NCBI GenBank assembly: GCA_017553035.1
Contig: JAFZNE010000088.1
Coordinates: 24,061-88,060, forward strand
Direction of reading: 5' to 3'
Source of the DNA: Lachnospiraceae bacterium
GTDB taxonomy: Bacteria > Bacillota > Clostridia > Lachnospirales > Lachnospiraceae
DNA length: 64,000 bases
A program made the position numbers and the translations under genes. This document shows, one piece after another, positions 36,776 through 47,269 of the stretch. The notes beneath the pieces were generated by a model, which saw only the letters and a program-made list of their open reading frames with translations, was not told the origin of the DNA and did no database searches. Numbering within the stretch: position 1 is the stretch's first letter; the number at the start of each line of letters is the position of its first letter.

Positions 36776-37945
36776 TTACATCCTCAGCAGCAGTTCCCTC
36801 TCCACTACTTTCCCGTCTTTTATATAGCTCCTCGGGACTCTCTTGCTCACCGCGCAGGTCAGCTCATACGGTATGGTTCCCGCGATCCTTGAGAGCTCTT
36901 CGATCGGGTTGTGCGGTCCGAACACTTCGATCTCGCTTCCGACGCCCACTCCCTGCATATTTGTGATATCGATCATGCACATATCCATGCATATCTTGCC
37001 TATCTGCCGTGCGGGACCGGCACTTGTCATCAGCGAGCATTTGTTGGACAGGCTCCTGAAGAAGCCATCTGCATATCCGTAAGGCAGCACGCCGACACGT
37101 GTTGTTCTCTCTGTCTTAAATATGCCTCCGTAGCTAATCGCCGTACCTGCCGGATAGGTTTTGATCGTGCTGATAACGGTCTTGAGCGTCATGACCGGCT
37201 TCAATCCAAGCTCTGCGGCAAATTCTCCGTATCCGTACAGCAGCAGTCCGGGCCTTACCATATCAAGAAATGTTTCCGGGTAACGCGCTACGGCTCCGGT
37301 ATTGGCGCAATGCCTGATCCTGAAAGACTTTCCTGTCTTCTTCTCTACCGCATCGATGACCGACGTGAACAGTTCAAACTGGTGGAGCGTATAAGCCCTG
37401 CATTCTTCTCCTGGTTCGTCCGATACGGCAAAGTGTGTAAATATCCCTTCCGCGTCGAGTCCGGGCATATTGACCGCTTCGGAAATGCCGTCCACGCCGT
37501 TTTCGAAGAAATCTCCTTCGCACAGATAGCCGAGCCTGGACATTCCCGTATCGACCTTGATGTGGATCTTCAGTGTTTTCCCGAGCCTTACCGCTTCTTC
37601 CGAGTATTCGACAGCTTTGGCTTTACAGGTTACCGCCTGTGTTATGTCATACTCGATCAGCCTTGCAACCTGCTCCTTCGGTGTATGTCCGAGGATCAGG
37701 ATCGGCATTTTGATACCATTGAGACGCAGTTCCATGGCCTCATCATTGCTGCTGACCGCCAGATAATCGGCTCCTTCTTCTTCCAGCGTCTTGGCTACCG
37801 TTACCGAACCGTGTCCGTACGCATCTGCCTTTACCACTCCCAGGAACTTAACGTCCGGTCCTATCCTCTTTCTTAATGTTTTGTAGTTGTGAACCAATGC
37901 ATCCAGATCGATCTCCGACCATGTTCTTCTGAGTGTTGATTCCAT
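36776..37945 (-). CDS. alr: Alanine racemase
   Basis: 389 residues. PLP-dependent; makes D-alanine for peptidoglycan. Lys39 in FLGVVKADAYGHG is the PLP lysine; RVGVLPYGYADGFFRS and GKICMDMCMIDIT near the C-terminus hold the second catalytic Tyr region and conserved Met/Asp. It lies between pepF and a sensor kinase gene, all on the minus strand. Confidence 0.96.
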   Translation of the reverse strand: MESTLRRTWSEIDLDALVHNYKTLRKRIGPDVKFLGVVKADAYGHGSVTVAKTLEEEGADYLAVSSNDEAMELRLNGIKMPILILGHTPKEQVARLIEYDITQAVTCKAKAVEYSEEAVRLGKTLKIHIKVDTGMSRLGYLCEGDFFENGVDGISEAVNMPGLDAEGIFTHFAVSDEPGEECRAYTLHQFELFTSVIDAVEKKTGKSFRIRHCANTGAVARYPETFLDMVRPGLLLYGYGEFAAELGLKPVMTLKTVISTIKTYPAGTAISYGGIFKTERTTRVGVLPYGYADGFFRSLSNKCSLMTSAGPARQIGKICMDMCMIDITNMQGVGVGSEIEVFGPHNPIEELSRIAGTIPYELTCAVSKRVPRSYIKDGKVVERELLLRM

Positions 37946-37986
37946 TTTAGTTTCACATCCTTATCAGCATTTTTATTTCAGCGCCC

Positions 37987-40626
37987 TTACTGCGGTGCGA
38001 ATTCAATGATCTCGTCATCGCCGATCTCATCCGAACCGATTGTATTTCTGATCAGTTCGGCAAGCTTGGAATAATTTTCCATGATAACATCATGATTTTT
38101 CTCTACTGTCGCAGCATCGTCCCGTTTGGCGGCTGCTTCAGATTCTGCAGCAAGATCCGCAAGTTCAGAGGCACCGATCATTCTGGACGCGCTCTTGAGC
38201 GCATGAACACATATTCCGTAATTCTCCCAATCTCCGATATCGTAATACGTCCGAAGATTCTTTGCTTTGGTTGTTTCCTCGGCTGCATAGGCGGTCAATA
38301 CCGATCTGTACATAGCCACTTCGTTTCCGCAGAGTGTTATGCCGCTGTTCGTATCTACTCCGATCTCACCGAGGACCGTTATAAACTCTTCTCCCGACAG
38401 ATCCGGGATTGGATTTTCCGTTTCAGCCACACGGGTGATAGTGACCTTTTCCTTCGGTATATAGCCTATGAGCATCTGCTCAAGTTTGGTTCCGTCAATG
38501 GGTTTCATCAGATAATCGGTGAATCCCTGCTTCAGATATCTTTCCCTCGCTCCGCTCACAACGTCGGCGGTAAGACATACTATTGGAGTTTCCTTGTTTA
38601 GGCTCTTTTCAGACTCCCTTATATATTTCATTGCCTCGGTTCCGTTCATACCGGGCATACGCTGGTCCATAAGGATCACGTCATACTTATTCTTTTCGGC
38701 AAGCTGTATCGACTCGGGACCTGAAAGCGCCGTATCGATCTTAACTCTCGTCTTCTTCAGCAGGTTCTGCACAACAAATACATTGATCTGGGTATCATCG
38801 ACAGCCAGAATCCGGGCTTCCGGCGCGGAAAATGATTCTTTATAAGTCTCATTGTCCGTGGTAGTCCTGATCGCTTTCTGATAATCCCCGAGAGGCGTAT
38901 CATCCTCTATCCTCTGCCACAGTTCAAATGAGAAAGTACTGCCTTCTCCGTAAGTACTCTCAACCTGAAGTTCGCTTCCCATCAGTTCGAGAAGGCTCTT
39001 TGTGATCGTCATTCCGAGCCCCGTACCCTCGACATTACGGTTTCTTACAACATCAAGACGTTCAAATGATTCGAACATCCTGGTCATATCACTCTCTTTT
39101 ATTCCGATACCGGTGTCCTTAACTTCGTAATGTATCCGGACCTTTTTCCCGGCTTCATCCTTTTCCAATGCTCTTATCGCCAGTGTTACCGAACCTTTTT
39201 CGGTATATTTTACGGCATTGGTAAGCAGGTTCATGACTATCTGGTTGATACGCGTATCATCCCCGTACAATTGCGAAGGAAGCTCCGGATCGATATCGTA
39301 TTTCATTTCAAGATTACCGGTTTTGGCTCTCTTCGATATCGAGTTGATAAAATATGCGATCTGCGAGCTTACATTGTATCTTACCGGCACGATCTCCATC
39401 TTGCCGTCTTCTATCTTCGAAAAATCCAGGATTCCGTTGATCAGCTGCAGCAGATTGTTTCCGGACTGTTTGATGTTTCTCGAATATCCCCTGATATCCT
39501 TATTGTCGGTTTCACGCAGGATCATCTCGTTCATTCCTATGATCGCATTGATAGGAGTACGTATCTCGTGAGACATATCTGCAAGGAAGCGGCTCTTGGC
39601 CTCGCTTGCCTCATCAGCGGCCTGTTTTTCGAGTTCCAGAACCTGCTGCTTATATTCCTGCTCCTGCTTGTTCAGCTTGTCCCAAATATGCGCCAGCAGT
39701 ATTACGACAAGTGCTCCTATTATGATAGAAACCGTAGTGGCTATTACAAAGCCGTTCAGAAGGGAGCCTACACCTTCGGAGATCGCATCCCTGCTCGTCG
39801 CGATGCATACATACCATCCGGTATTGGTCATCTTCGAAAATGCTATGCCTCTGGTGATCTTGTCGTAGTCCTTGACATACACCAGATCATCGGAATTCGC
39901 GGCAATAGCATCCATAAGGGTCTGGTAATGCGCATTGGGAACATCCATGACTCCCGGAGGTATATCATCATATGCATAGACCGGATCAGGATGTACGATC
40001 ATTCTCTTATGCTGGTCTATAAGAAATGCATAGCTGTTTTCCTCAACATCGGCATTTTGGATCATATCTACAAGAACATCTACAAATATATCGGCTGCCA
40101 GCACGCCCAGCAGTTTGTCTTCGTTATAAACGGCCTTCGATATCGTGATAATAGGCTTATTCGTGTCGGAATCCAGATAAGGCGAAGAGAAAAACAGCTT
40201 ACCGGTAAGTGCCGACGTTGTATACCATTCTCTTGCATGGACAAAATCAACTGTTCCGTCCGAAAGGAAATCGGATGCGCAGACCATGAAATTGTCAGGG
40301 TATGTAAAATATACATCATATACGTATCCGCTCTTATTCAAAAGCAGATAACTGTCACGCAGATATCTGTGGAATTCGTCATAACCCTTGAATGAAATAC
40401 CGTTGACCGCTATCTCCGCAGCCATGGTATCAATGATCGTTGCATTAGTATTAACCCAGGAAGTCAGTTCGAGTGCATATTTTTGCGCAGCAACGCCGTA
40501 ACTGATCTCCGCCTGGGTTATCAGGCTCTTCTTCGCCCTCTGATAGCTGATAAATGACAGAAGTATTGAACTCCCGAGTACTACCAGCACTATCATGATG
40601 GTCATTCTGGTTCGTATGCTCTTCAT
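37987..40626 (-). CDS. Hybrid sensor histidine kinase (Cache-HisKA-HATPase-REC-HPt)
   Basis: 879 residues. A transmembrane helix (~8-26), an extracellular Cache-type domain (~40-280) and a second helix (~293-313) are followed by a coiled coil, HisKA with His353 in DMSHEIRTPINAIIGMNEM, HATPase (NLLTNAVKYTEKG; DTGIGI; GTGLGMTITKSL), REC with Asp654 in VILMDQRMPGMNG, and HPt with His808 in CVHALKSASRMIG. It senses an external small molecule and runs a phosphorelay inside one chain. No DNA-binding response regulator is beside it. Its REC is closely similar to that of the kinase at 44648. Confidence 0.93.
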   Translation of the reverse strand: MKSIRTRMTIMIVLVVLGSSILLSFISYQRAKKSLITQAEISYGVAAQKYALELTSWVNTNATIIDTMAAEIAVNGISFKGYDEFHRYLRDSYLLLNKSGYVYDVYFTYPDNFMVCASDFLSDGTVDFVHAREWYTTSALTGKLFFSSPYLDSDTNKPIITISKAVYNEDKLLGVLAADIFVDVLVDMIQNADVEENSYAFLIDQHKRMIVHPDPVYAYDDIPPGVMDVPNAHYQTLMDAIAANSDDLVYVKDYDKITRGIAFSKMTNTGWYVCIATSRDAISEGVGSLLNGFVIATTVSIIIGALVVILLAHIWDKLNKQEQEYKQQVLELEKQAADEASEAKSRFLADMSHEIRTPINAIIGMNEMILRETDNKDIRGYSRNIKQSGNNLLQLINGILDFSKIEDGKMEIVPVRYNVSSQIAYFINSISKRAKTGNLEMKYDIDPELPSQLYGDDTRINQIVMNLLTNAVKYTEKGSVTLAIRALEKDEAGKKVRIHYEVKDTGIGIKESDMTRMFESFERLDVVRNRNVEGTGLGMTITKSLLELMGSELQVESTYGEGSTFSFELWQRIEDDTPLGDYQKAIRTTTDNETYKESFSAPEARILAVDDTQINVFVVQNLLKKTRVKIDTALSGPESIQLAEKNKYDVILMDQRMPGMNGTEAMKYIRESEKSLNKETPIVCLTADVVSGARERYLKQGFTDYLMKPIDGTKLEQMLIGYIPKEKVTITRVAETENPIPDLSGEEFITVLGEIGVDTNSGITLCGNEVAMYRSVLTAYAAEETTKAKNLRTYYDIGDWENYGICVHALKSASRMIGASELADLAAESEAAAKRDDAATVEKNHDVIMENYSKLAELIRNTIGSDEIGDDEIIEFAPQ

Positions 40627-40696
40627 TCTTTACTGTTTCCTTTGTATTTTCAGACAATTACGCAGGTTCCGTTAAAAAATGTTCTTTAGCAGATGA

Positions 40697-42970
40697 TCAT
40701 ATTACTTTGAAAACAATTTCCGTCCGTTCTTTCGCGGACAATGAGATCTCTTTTTCTTCTTTTGCGAATAGCACCTTCACGTTGCAATCGCCGTCGGCGG
40801 TAAATGAAGCTTTTACATTTCCCGCTCCATCCCACTCGATGTCAACCGTGATCCCGCCTCTTGCACGAAGTCCCTTAACCTTTCCTCCCTTCCACTCACC
40901 GGGAAGTGCAGGCAGGAGCCTTATCGCGCCGTCATGGCTCTGTATCAGCATTTCGGCGATTCCGGAGCTGCATCCGAAATTACCGTCGATCTGGAAAGGC
41001 GGATGATTGTCGAACATGTTCGGAAGCGTTGATTTTTCTATAAGCGCATAGATATTCTTCAGGGCCTCATCACCGTCATGGAGCCTTGCCCACATATTGA
41101 TGATCCACGCCCTGCTCCAGCCTGTGTGGCCTCCTCCGCCCGCAAGCCTTCTCTCGATCGTGCGTCTTGCTGCCTCTGCCAATTCGGGCGTCGAATCGGG
41201 TGAGATCTGGCTTCCGGGATGCAGCGCAAATAAATGCGATATATGTCTGTGTCCGGGATCGGTTTCTTCATAATCTTCGGCCCATTCCATGATCTGTCCG
41301 AACTTTCCGATACTGATCGGAGGAAGCTTCTTCAGCGCCGTTTCGATCTCTCCTATAAGGGCTTTATACGGCCCGGGTACATCCGCGGTTTCATGAATGT
41401 ACTCAGCGTCTTTGAGCGCCTCATATGCCTGCAGGATATCCTCGAACAGTTCCCTCGTGATCTGGCTGTCCATCGACGCAGCCTTGCAGATAACCCCTCT
41501 CTCGCCGTTCGGGAGTTTGTACTCATTCTCGGGTGAAAGAGTGGGACAATTGATCAGATACCCGTTATCCTCGATCATAAAGTCAAGCAGGAATCTGGCC
41601 GCTTCGCACATTGTCCTGAAATGTCTGTTCAGGAACACGATATCCTTCGTAAATGCATAATGTTCCCAGATATGCAGGCACAGCCATGCCGCACCCATCT
41701 CCCAGTAAGTTGCACTCAGGCATGTATCCTGCGGAGCGGTATCGCCCCAGATATCAGTATTATGATGTGCAACGAAACCGCGGCATCCGTACATCACTTT
41801 TGCGGTCTTCCTTCCGTTCGGCACCATCCTCTCGATCAGGTCGAACAGCGGAAGGTGGCACTCCGGCAGGTTGCAGGTTTCGGCCGGCCAGTAATTCATT
41901 TCGGCATTGATATTTATCGTAAATTTGCTGCCCCATATGGGGTTGTAATCCTTGCACCATATGCCCTGCAGATTGGCAGGCAGTGACCCCGGACGGCTCG
42001 ATGCGATCAGAAGGTAACGTCCGAAATTAAACAGGAACGGAACCGTTTCATCACCGGGTAGTTCAAGGCTTACACGGTCATAAAGTTCGTGCTGGTCTTT
42101 CAGGTGACACCGCAGCAGCTCATCCCAGCCCTTTTCCGCCGCCTTGAACAATATACCCAAAACTTCAAGCAGGGGATCCGGGATCCTGAAAGTCGTGCGG
42201 GCGCCGATATAGATAACCGCACTGTCCGCGTCCTTTACGACCTGGCTGTTGCCGATCGATGTGAGGCTTCCGCCTTCCTGTGTAACATCGATCGCACAGA
42301 CATAGCTTACGGCATCCACGCCGCCGCATTGTCCGGACATGACGGTGATCCCGTCTTTTAAGTTTCCGCACTCATCGATATATGAATTATATCCCGGATT
42401 CCGCAGGACCTGGGTCTCATAAGGCGACAGATCCCAGGTAATGTCTCCGCGCGCTATCTGTGTATTAAATGAAATGCTGTGCGGCCTGTCCGCGGTAAGA
42501 CGGATCGCTATCACGCCGTCCGGATTGCTTGCAAAGCATTCCCTTGTATATGTTACCCCTTCACGGGTAAATGTTGTCGTGACAACAGCGTCGCGGATAT
42601 TAAGCGTTCTGTTGTATTCCGTAAATTCGCGGGACCGGCCCGCAAACTGGATATAGAGATTTCCGAGTGCCTCGTAGTGCCTCTGCATATCCGGAGTTCC
42701 CGAAAGCGCAAGTGCACACAGTTCCTGGGCCGCAGAGATCTTTCCGTCCAGGATCAGCTGTCTGATCTTCGGAAGGTTTTCAAGCGCGGACGGATTGTTA
42801 CGGTCTAAAGGTCCCCCATACCATACGCTGTCTTCGTTAAGCTGAAGAAGTTCGGTAAACGGCGTCCCGTATACCATGGCTCCGAGCGTTCCGTTTCCGA
42901 TCGGAAATGCTTCGTTCCAGTTGGCTGAGGGAGCATCAAAGCTGATCGTGTGATTGGTTATCGTACGCAT
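40697..42970 (-). CDS. GH95-family alpha-L-fucosidase (or alpha-L-galactosidase)
   Basis: 757 residues, no signal peptide. The N-terminal domain starts with [19 protein letters not shown], and the (alpha/alpha)6 barrel holds [19 protein letters not shown] and [17 protein letters not shown], all GH95 signatures including the Asn and Asp positions used in catalysis. Being cytosolic, it would act on imported fucosylated oligosaccharides, from host glycans or plant xyloglucan. Xyloglucan would fit the GH3 and GH43 enzymes here. GGAGG precedes the ATG. Confidence 0.92.
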   Translation of the reverse strand: MRTITNHTISFDAPSANWNEAFPIGNGTLGAMVYGTPFTELLQLNEDSVWYGGPLDRNNPSALENLPKIRQLILDGKISAAQELCALALSGTPDMQRHYEALGNLYIQFAGRSREFTEYNRTLNIRDAVVTTTFTREGVTYTRECFASNPDGVIAIRLTADRPHSISFNTQIARGDITWDLSPYETQVLRNPGYNSYIDECGNLKDGITVMSGQCGGVDAVSYVCAIDVTQEGGSLTSIGNSQVVKDADSAVIYIGARTTFRIPDPLLEVLGILFKAAEKGWDELLRCHLKDQHELYDRVSLELPGDETVPFLFNFGRYLLIASSRPGSLPANLQGIWCKDYNPIWGSKFTININAEMNYWPAETCNLPECHLPLFDLIERMVPNGRKTAKVMYGCRGFVAHHNTDIWGDTAPQDTCLSATYWEMGAAWLCLHIWEHYAFTKDIVFLNRHFRTMCEAARFLLDFMIEDNGYLINCPTLSPENEYKLPNGERGVICKAASMDSQITRELFEDILQAYEALKDAEYIHETADVPGPYKALIGEIETALKKLPPISIGKFGQIMEWAEDYEETDPGHRHISHLFALHPGSQISPDSTPELAEAARRTIERRLAGGGGHTGWSRAWIINMWARLHDGDEALKNIYALIEKSTLPNMFDNHPPFQIDGNFGCSSGIAEMLIQSHDGAIRLLPALPGEWKGGKVKGLRARGGITVDIEWDGAGNVKASFTADGDCNVKVLFAKEEKEISLSAKERTEIVFKVI

Positions 42971-43017
42971 ATATCCTCCGGTTTCGGGCTTTCATCTTTT
43001 ACCCGTCGTTCTTATTT

Positions 43018-43554
43018 TCAGTTCTGCTGTTCCCTGTTCTGCTGTTTCTTATTCTTCTTGGGTCTCAAAATATATGCGGCGAGACCGGCGATCGCGCCTA
43101 TTACTATCAGGATTATCCCGACAAATACATAAGTAAAATCTGTATCCGGATTGATCACGGGTTTCCCGTTTTTCATCGCATATTTCAGGTCTTCGGTATC
43201 TCCTACCGACATAGAACTGCCTTCACCGAATGACTTTCTGGCTGTATATGAGTACTCTTTCCCTTCAACAGTATAGCGATACCCTACTTCAAATTCATAT
43301 TTTACCGATTCTCCGTCCTCGCCATCGTCACGCAGGGATTCTGCTGTCTCGGAATCGAGATTTCTGCTGACCTTGTCGATCGATGTCACCTCTGCCGAAA
43401 CGGTACGGAGGTCCCCCGACCTGATACCCGCAAACAACAATCCGTACAGTACAAGCCCGAGGCCTACCGCAAGAAAAATGATCATACCGATAATACATGT
43501 TTTGAACTCAGACGGAAGATTCTTCCACTTGTTTTTTTTGCCTTTTTTGCTCAT
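43018..43554 (-). CDS. DUF3592-like membrane protein
   Basis: 178 residues. A basic N-terminus, one transmembrane helix (~20-42), an extracellular domain of beta strands with FEVGYRYTVEGKEYSYTAR, a second helix (~142-163), and a basic tail. The TVSAEVTSID start of the domain and the YxYTVEGKEY strand are typical of DUF3592. Function unknown. Confidence 0.75.
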   Translation of the reverse strand: MSKKGKKNKWKNLPSEFKTCIIGMIIFLAVGLGLVLYGLLFAGIRSGDLRTVSAEVTSIDKVSRNLDSETAESLRDDGEDGESVKYEFEVGYRYTVEGKEYSYTARKSFGEGSSMSVGDTEDLKYAMKNGKPVINPDTDFTYVFVGIILIVIGAIAGLAAYILRPKKNKKQQNREQQN

Positions 43555-43579
43555 TTTAATTTATATCCTTTCAAATTCA

Positions 43580-44053
43580 TTATTTTACCATCATTTCCAT
43601 CCCGATCTTCTGCGGAACAAAGCCCAGAGATTCATAAAATTTAATAGCTCCCGGGTTACAGCTCCACACATTCAGGGTGATATTATAGAATCCGTTCGCT
43701 TTCGCATGATCGAGAACATGTTCGAAGATCGTCTTACCTACATGTTTTCCCCTTGCCGCTTCGTCCACACATATATCATCAATATACAAGGTCCTGATAT
43801 CGGTGAGTACGGAATTGTCCTTCTCCTGTTTATTGATACAAAAGGCGTGCCCCAATACCCTGTCATTTTCATCCGTACAGACAAAGACCGGCGTTTCATC
43901 ATCCGCTATGATTCTCGTCAGTTCTTCTTCGTTATATTTTGTCTCGGGTCCCTTGAAAATGTCCGGACGACCGTTATGATGGACCATGTCCACCTGTACC
44001 AGCAGATCAAGGATCCCGGGTATATCTTTTATTTCAGCTCTTCTTACCTGCAT
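43580..44053 (-). CDS. GNAT-family N-acetyltransferase
   Basis: About 157 residues. The acetyl-CoA loop is VDEAARGKHVGKTIFEHVL, and ITLNVWSCNPGAIKFYESLG is the C-terminal GNAT motif. I prefer the ATG at 44053 with GGAG upstream; an ATG at 44068 is possible. The target is unknown. Confidence 0.87.
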   Translation of the reverse strand: MQVRRAEIKDIPGILDLLVQVDMVHHNGRPDIFKGPETKYNEEELTRIIADDETPVFVCTDENDRVLGHAFCINKQEKDNSVLTDIRTLYIDDICVDEAARGKHVGKTIFEHVLDHAKANGFYNITLNVWSCNPGAIKFYESLGFVPQKIGMEMMVK

Positions 44054-44265
44054 ATTATCAATCTCCATGCATCAAAGTCTCTACAAAATTTTCCTGATAC
44101 GAAGCCGGTTTTTTCACCACATTCTTATCCCATTATAACTAAATAAGATAGTACCACAATAACTACTTTTTTTCAATGACAGAAGAAAACAACTTGCCCT
44201 TTATCCGCCCCTTTGCTATAATTCAATCGTATAATGATCGCTAACCATTAATTGATAACTAACAT

Positions 44266-44290
44266 AATAAAAAAGAGCCTTTCGGCTCTT
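44266..44290 (-). terminator. Rho-independent terminator after the TetR relic
   Basis: Minus strand: AAGAGCC-GAAA-GGCTCTT followed by TTTTATT. It lies directly after the stop codon of the relic at 44293. Confidence 0.85.
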
Positions 44291-44292
44291 CT

Positions 44293-44616
44293 TTACTTCA
44301 CTCCCATGATCTTCAGCCACCCCGGCATGAAGAACTTCTGTACTGTATTCAGATATTTTTCTATTTTCACGTCATCGTAATCGTGGATGATCGGTTCAAA
44401 GCACGCTGTCAGATAGGCTGATAACAGCATATGCAGTTCCTCCTCACTCAATTCAACTGTCGGATAGCCCTTCTCCCTCAGATATCTTACGGCCTCCATA
44501 AATTTTTTCTGATTATCCTCGACATAGTCATGAATAAAATTCTCATATTTCGTTCCGCTTGAACGGGACATAAGAAGTATGAATTCATCTTTTCTCGGCA
44601 GGATTACTTCCTTAAA
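44293..44616 (-). pseudogene. TetR-family regulator relic, C-terminal domain only
   Basis: The open stretch from 44616 to 44293 reads FKEVILPRKDEFILL then MSRSSGTKYENFIHDYVEDN and ends after ~107 codons. It looks like the ligand-binding half of a TetR regulator: helix patterns and the SxGTKYENF motif fit. The helix-turn-helix half is absent, with an in-frame TGA at 44617-44619. An ATG at 44571 could still express 92 residues, but no SD is evident. It lies just after the kinase gene at 44648, suggesting a deletion or insertion removed the N-terminus. Its own terminator persists. Confidence 0.65.
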
Positions 44617-44647
44617 TCAACTAACCAGAATTGTCAAGAATAACCCA

Positions 44648-46912
44648 TCATTTTTTAATTTTTTCCACAGGCAGATACTTAATGATCTTCTGCTCTAATT
44701 CCTCGATCTTAACGGGTTTGGAAAGGTAATCGTCAAACCCTTCCGCCAGATACCGCTCCCTTGAACCTATGATCGCATCGGCAGTCATGCAGATTACAGG
44801 AGTTTTAAGGTTAAGACCGTTCTCCTGACTGCGCAGATATTTAAGTGCTTCCGTTCCGTCCATATTCGGCATGCGCTGATCCATAAATATCAGATCATAC
44901 TGCTTCTCCGCAGTGAGCACTAATGCCTTTCTTCCGCCGTCTGCCGTATCTATTTCGATCTTGGTATCCTTAAGGAACTCTTTAACGACAGCAAGATTTA
45001 AATAAGTATCATCGACAACAAGTATATGAGCGTCCGGAGCCGTAAATGCCTCTTTATAAACTTTCTTTTCCTTACCCGCATTTCTGATACGGGCGTTGAG
45101 ATTTCCGATCGGTTCGCCGGAAACGATCTTCTGGGGTATGGTGATCGTAAAATCAGATCCCGATCCATATTTACTGCGGACCGTGATCTTTCCTCCCATC
45201 ATGGAGATCAGCTGGCGGGATATTGAAAGACCCAGTCCCGTTCCCTCAATTGTGCTGTTATGTTTGAGATCCAGTCTTTCAAACGAACCAAACAGCTTTT
45301 CCTGGTCCTCGGGACGAATACCTATACCGGTATCTCTTACTACAGCAACAACATTTAATATATCTCCTTCGTTAAAGGCTTTCTCTTCATCCGAACGCAC
45401 AATGAGCATAACCGAACCTTTGTCGGTATATTTTACGGCATTCGTAAGGATATTGGTTATTACCTGCCTTACGCGCACCATATCACCGAAAAGCTCGTTC
45501 GGGAGCGTTTCATCCACATCCATAGCGAATGTAAGTCCTTTCTCGGCGGCCCGGAATGTGATCATCCCGGTTATGTCGTTAAGAAGCGAACTTAAGCTGT
45601 ACCGGCCTTCAACGATCTCCATCTTTCCCGCTTCAATCTTGGAAAAGTCAAGTATGTCATTTATGATGGACAGGAGGTTGTTACCTGCGCTTTCAATATT
45701 CCCGGAGTACATGCTGATATTATCGAAGGCATCGTTAACAACAGGCTCCTCCGTCTCCTTTGTATCCGCAACCTTAGCGCATTCTCTTGAGATCATTTCA
45801 TTGAAACCGAGAACCGCGTTGATCGGAGTACGAATCTCGTGGGACATATTGGCAAGGAACCGTGATTTTGCTTCATTGGCGTTATCGGCTATATGTTTCT
45901 GTTCGCGCAGCTCATCCATATACCCGTAATATTCGCTGTCATCGGAAAGAGAATAGAGTGATCCTATTCTGGTTTCGTTCTCTGTAAGGGGATTGACTCT
46001 CGGTGTATATATCCTGCCGCCCATTTTTATCGGCTCACCGGATCTGATAGCTTCGTCAAAATCATGGATCTCGGGCATCATCTGTCCTGTTTTCCTAAGT
46101 TCATCAAGCTTCGGAAACAGTTTCAGCGCCGGCTTATTGAAATAACTTACCTTTTCCCCGTTATCAACAACTATAATACCTTCGGAAAGCTCATCCACTA
46201 CATAATTTTTGGCGGCTGCGATGGTATCCAGCATCTTATATTTTATAATGGCTATAAGCATGAATGCCGTAACTATTGCATAGCCAATGATCATTACGTC
46301 AAATTTACGCGCCAGCGGTATAAGTTTCAGGAAATATATCACATAAGATGACACCATTACAAGTACTGCGATCACTATCATCAGCTTGCGCTTTTTCGCG
46401 ATTTTATCCTTCTCGCGTATAAACGCCCTAATGATCAGGAATACGCAGGCAAAGGCATAGAACAGGTTTATAAGCGTAAATGCATAATAGATCGGACCTC
46501 CTGAGTGCGGCAAGGTCGGGAAATCGCCGTCCTTTACATATTCCATGTGCTTGTAATACAGCGGGGTGCTCTCCAGATTGAGAATGAAGAAATATGTGAA
46601 CATGTTGAAAACGCCCGCAACAACCTTGATTGCCGTAGAGTAATGCTCTCCACAGAATTCGGCAACAAACAGGGCGAACGACAATCCTACCCATATACGC
46701 CCGAAATATCCGATCTTAAGCGCCGTAACATAGTTTTCCTGATTTTGGGAATGAAGGATCAGAACATATGCACAGTTATAAACAAGGTTTGAAACGCAAT
46801 AGAAAAACAGATATGTGTGAAGCAGACCGCCCCACTTTACCAAAGTAAATGCACATACGGCGAACAGTCCGATTATGGTAAGATATAAAACGCAAATAAC
46901 AAACTGATACAT
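44648..46912 (-). CDS. Hybrid sensor histidine kinase with seven-helix input domain and REC
   Basis: About 754 residues. Seven N-terminal transmembrane helices (~1-225) form a 7TM kinase input domain. A PAS-like segment (EGIIVVDNGEKVSYFNKPAL) follows, then HisKA (ANMSHEIRTPINAVLGFNEM), HATPase (TNAVKYTDKGSV; DTGIGI; GTGLGLSISRQL) and REC (LVVDDTYLNLAVV; FMDQRMPNMDG). Unlike its paralogue at 37987 it has no HPt domain, so it needs an external phosphotransfer partner. The start is the ATG at 46912 with GAGGTG upstream; the frame extends to 46981 without a good start. Confidence 0.92.
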   Translation of the reverse strand: MYQFVICVLYLTIIGLFAVCAFTLVKWGGLLHTYLFFYCVSNLVYNCAYVLILHSQNQENYVTALKIGYFGRIWVGLSFALFVAEFCGEHYSTAIKVVAGVFNMFTYFFILNLESTPLYYKHMEYVKDGDFPTLPHSGGPIYYAFTLINLFYAFACVFLIIRAFIREKDKIAKKRKLMIVIAVLVMVSSYVIYFLKLIPLARKFDVMIIGYAIVTAFMLIAIIKYKMLDTIAAAKNYVVDELSEGIIVVDNGEKVSYFNKPALKLFPKLDELRKTGQMMPEIHDFDEAIRSGEPIKMGGRIYTPRVNPLTENETRIGSLYSLSDDSEYYGYMDELREQKHIADNANEAKSRFLANMSHEIRTPINAVLGFNEMISRECAKVADTKETEEPVVNDAFDNISMYSGNIESAGNNLLSIINDILDFSKIEAGKMEIVEGRYSLSSLLNDITGMITFRAAEKGLTFAMDVDETLPNELFGDMVRVRQVITNILTNAVKYTDKGSVMLIVRSDEEKAFNEGDILNVVAVVRDTGIGIRPEDQEKLFGSFERLDLKHNSTIEGTGLGLSISRQLISMMGGKITVRSKYGSGSDFTITIPQKIVSGEPIGNLNARIRNAGKEKKVYKEAFTAPDAHILVVDDTYLNLAVVKEFLKDTKIEIDTADGGRKALVLTAEKQYDLIFMDQRMPNMDGTEALKYLRSQENGLNLKTPVICMTADAIIGSRERYLAEGFDDYLSKPVKIEELEQKIIKYLPVEKIKK

Positions 46913-47035
46913 ATGCACCTCTCTATCAAAACCACATGAGTGTCTATCTTGTATTATCATCGGTTTTTCCCATATTGTCAATATTATTACGAGTCACAGC
47001 GATCGTATCTTATAATAAAAATTTGCTGACAATGA

Positions 47036-47069
47036 AAATAAAAATCCGATACCTGATATAGATATCGGA
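47036..47069 (-). terminator. Terminator at the end of the feo transcript
   Basis: Minus strand: TCCGATA and TATCGGA arms (47063-47069 and 47045-47051), with adjacent bases partly extending the stem, followed by TTTTTATTTT. It lies 30 bp after the methyltransferase relic and before the kinase gene, so it closes the feo unit. Confidence 0.7.
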
Positions 47070-47099
47070 CTTTTATTACAGTTTATTTACCGACTTATG

Positions 47100-47268
47100 T
47101 TACTTCTTTGCCAGCACCGTGATCCAGGGCTTACTCGGATGGTGGTCCGTTTTGATCTTCGAAAATCCCGCAGCTTTAAGTGCTTCCTCGATTTCTTCCG
47201 CCGTATGGCATTTCATGAAACGTCAGAATACTCTCGAGATACGCTTCCGCAGAATTCCCCTTCTTCAT
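47100..47268 (-). pseudogene. C-terminal relic of a SAM-dependent methyltransferase, with a frameshift
   Basis: One frame from an ATG at 47268 reads AEAYLESIL and then loses sense; shifting frame continues RFMKCHTAEEIEEALKAAGF and HHPSKPWITVLAKK to the stop at 47100. The ending is that of class I methyltransferases. The catalytic domain is missing. It sits between the feo genes and their terminator, so it is a leftover of a gene replaced here. Confidence 0.6.
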
Positions 47269-47269
47269 T

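Noticed and set aside
36911-37876. A 321-codon plus-strand frame opposite alr
   Set aside because: Alanine racemase is unmistakable on the other strand; the plus frame is rich in Cys, His and Arg typical of antisense translations.
39130-40395. A 421-codon plus-strand frame opposite the sensor kinase
   Set aside because: The complementary strand encodes a clear Cache and HisKA kinase; the plus frame has no domain pattern and no SD.
44240-44265. GTTAG/GGTTAGC half-sites as another iron box
   Set aside because: They are direct rather than inverted and do not form TAGC-N4-GCTA; no promoter with the box in its spacer was found.
46913-46981. N-terminal extension of the 7TM kinase
   Set aside because: The extra 23 residues are polar and have no SD; the ATG at 46912 begins directly at the first membrane helix with GAGGTG upstream.
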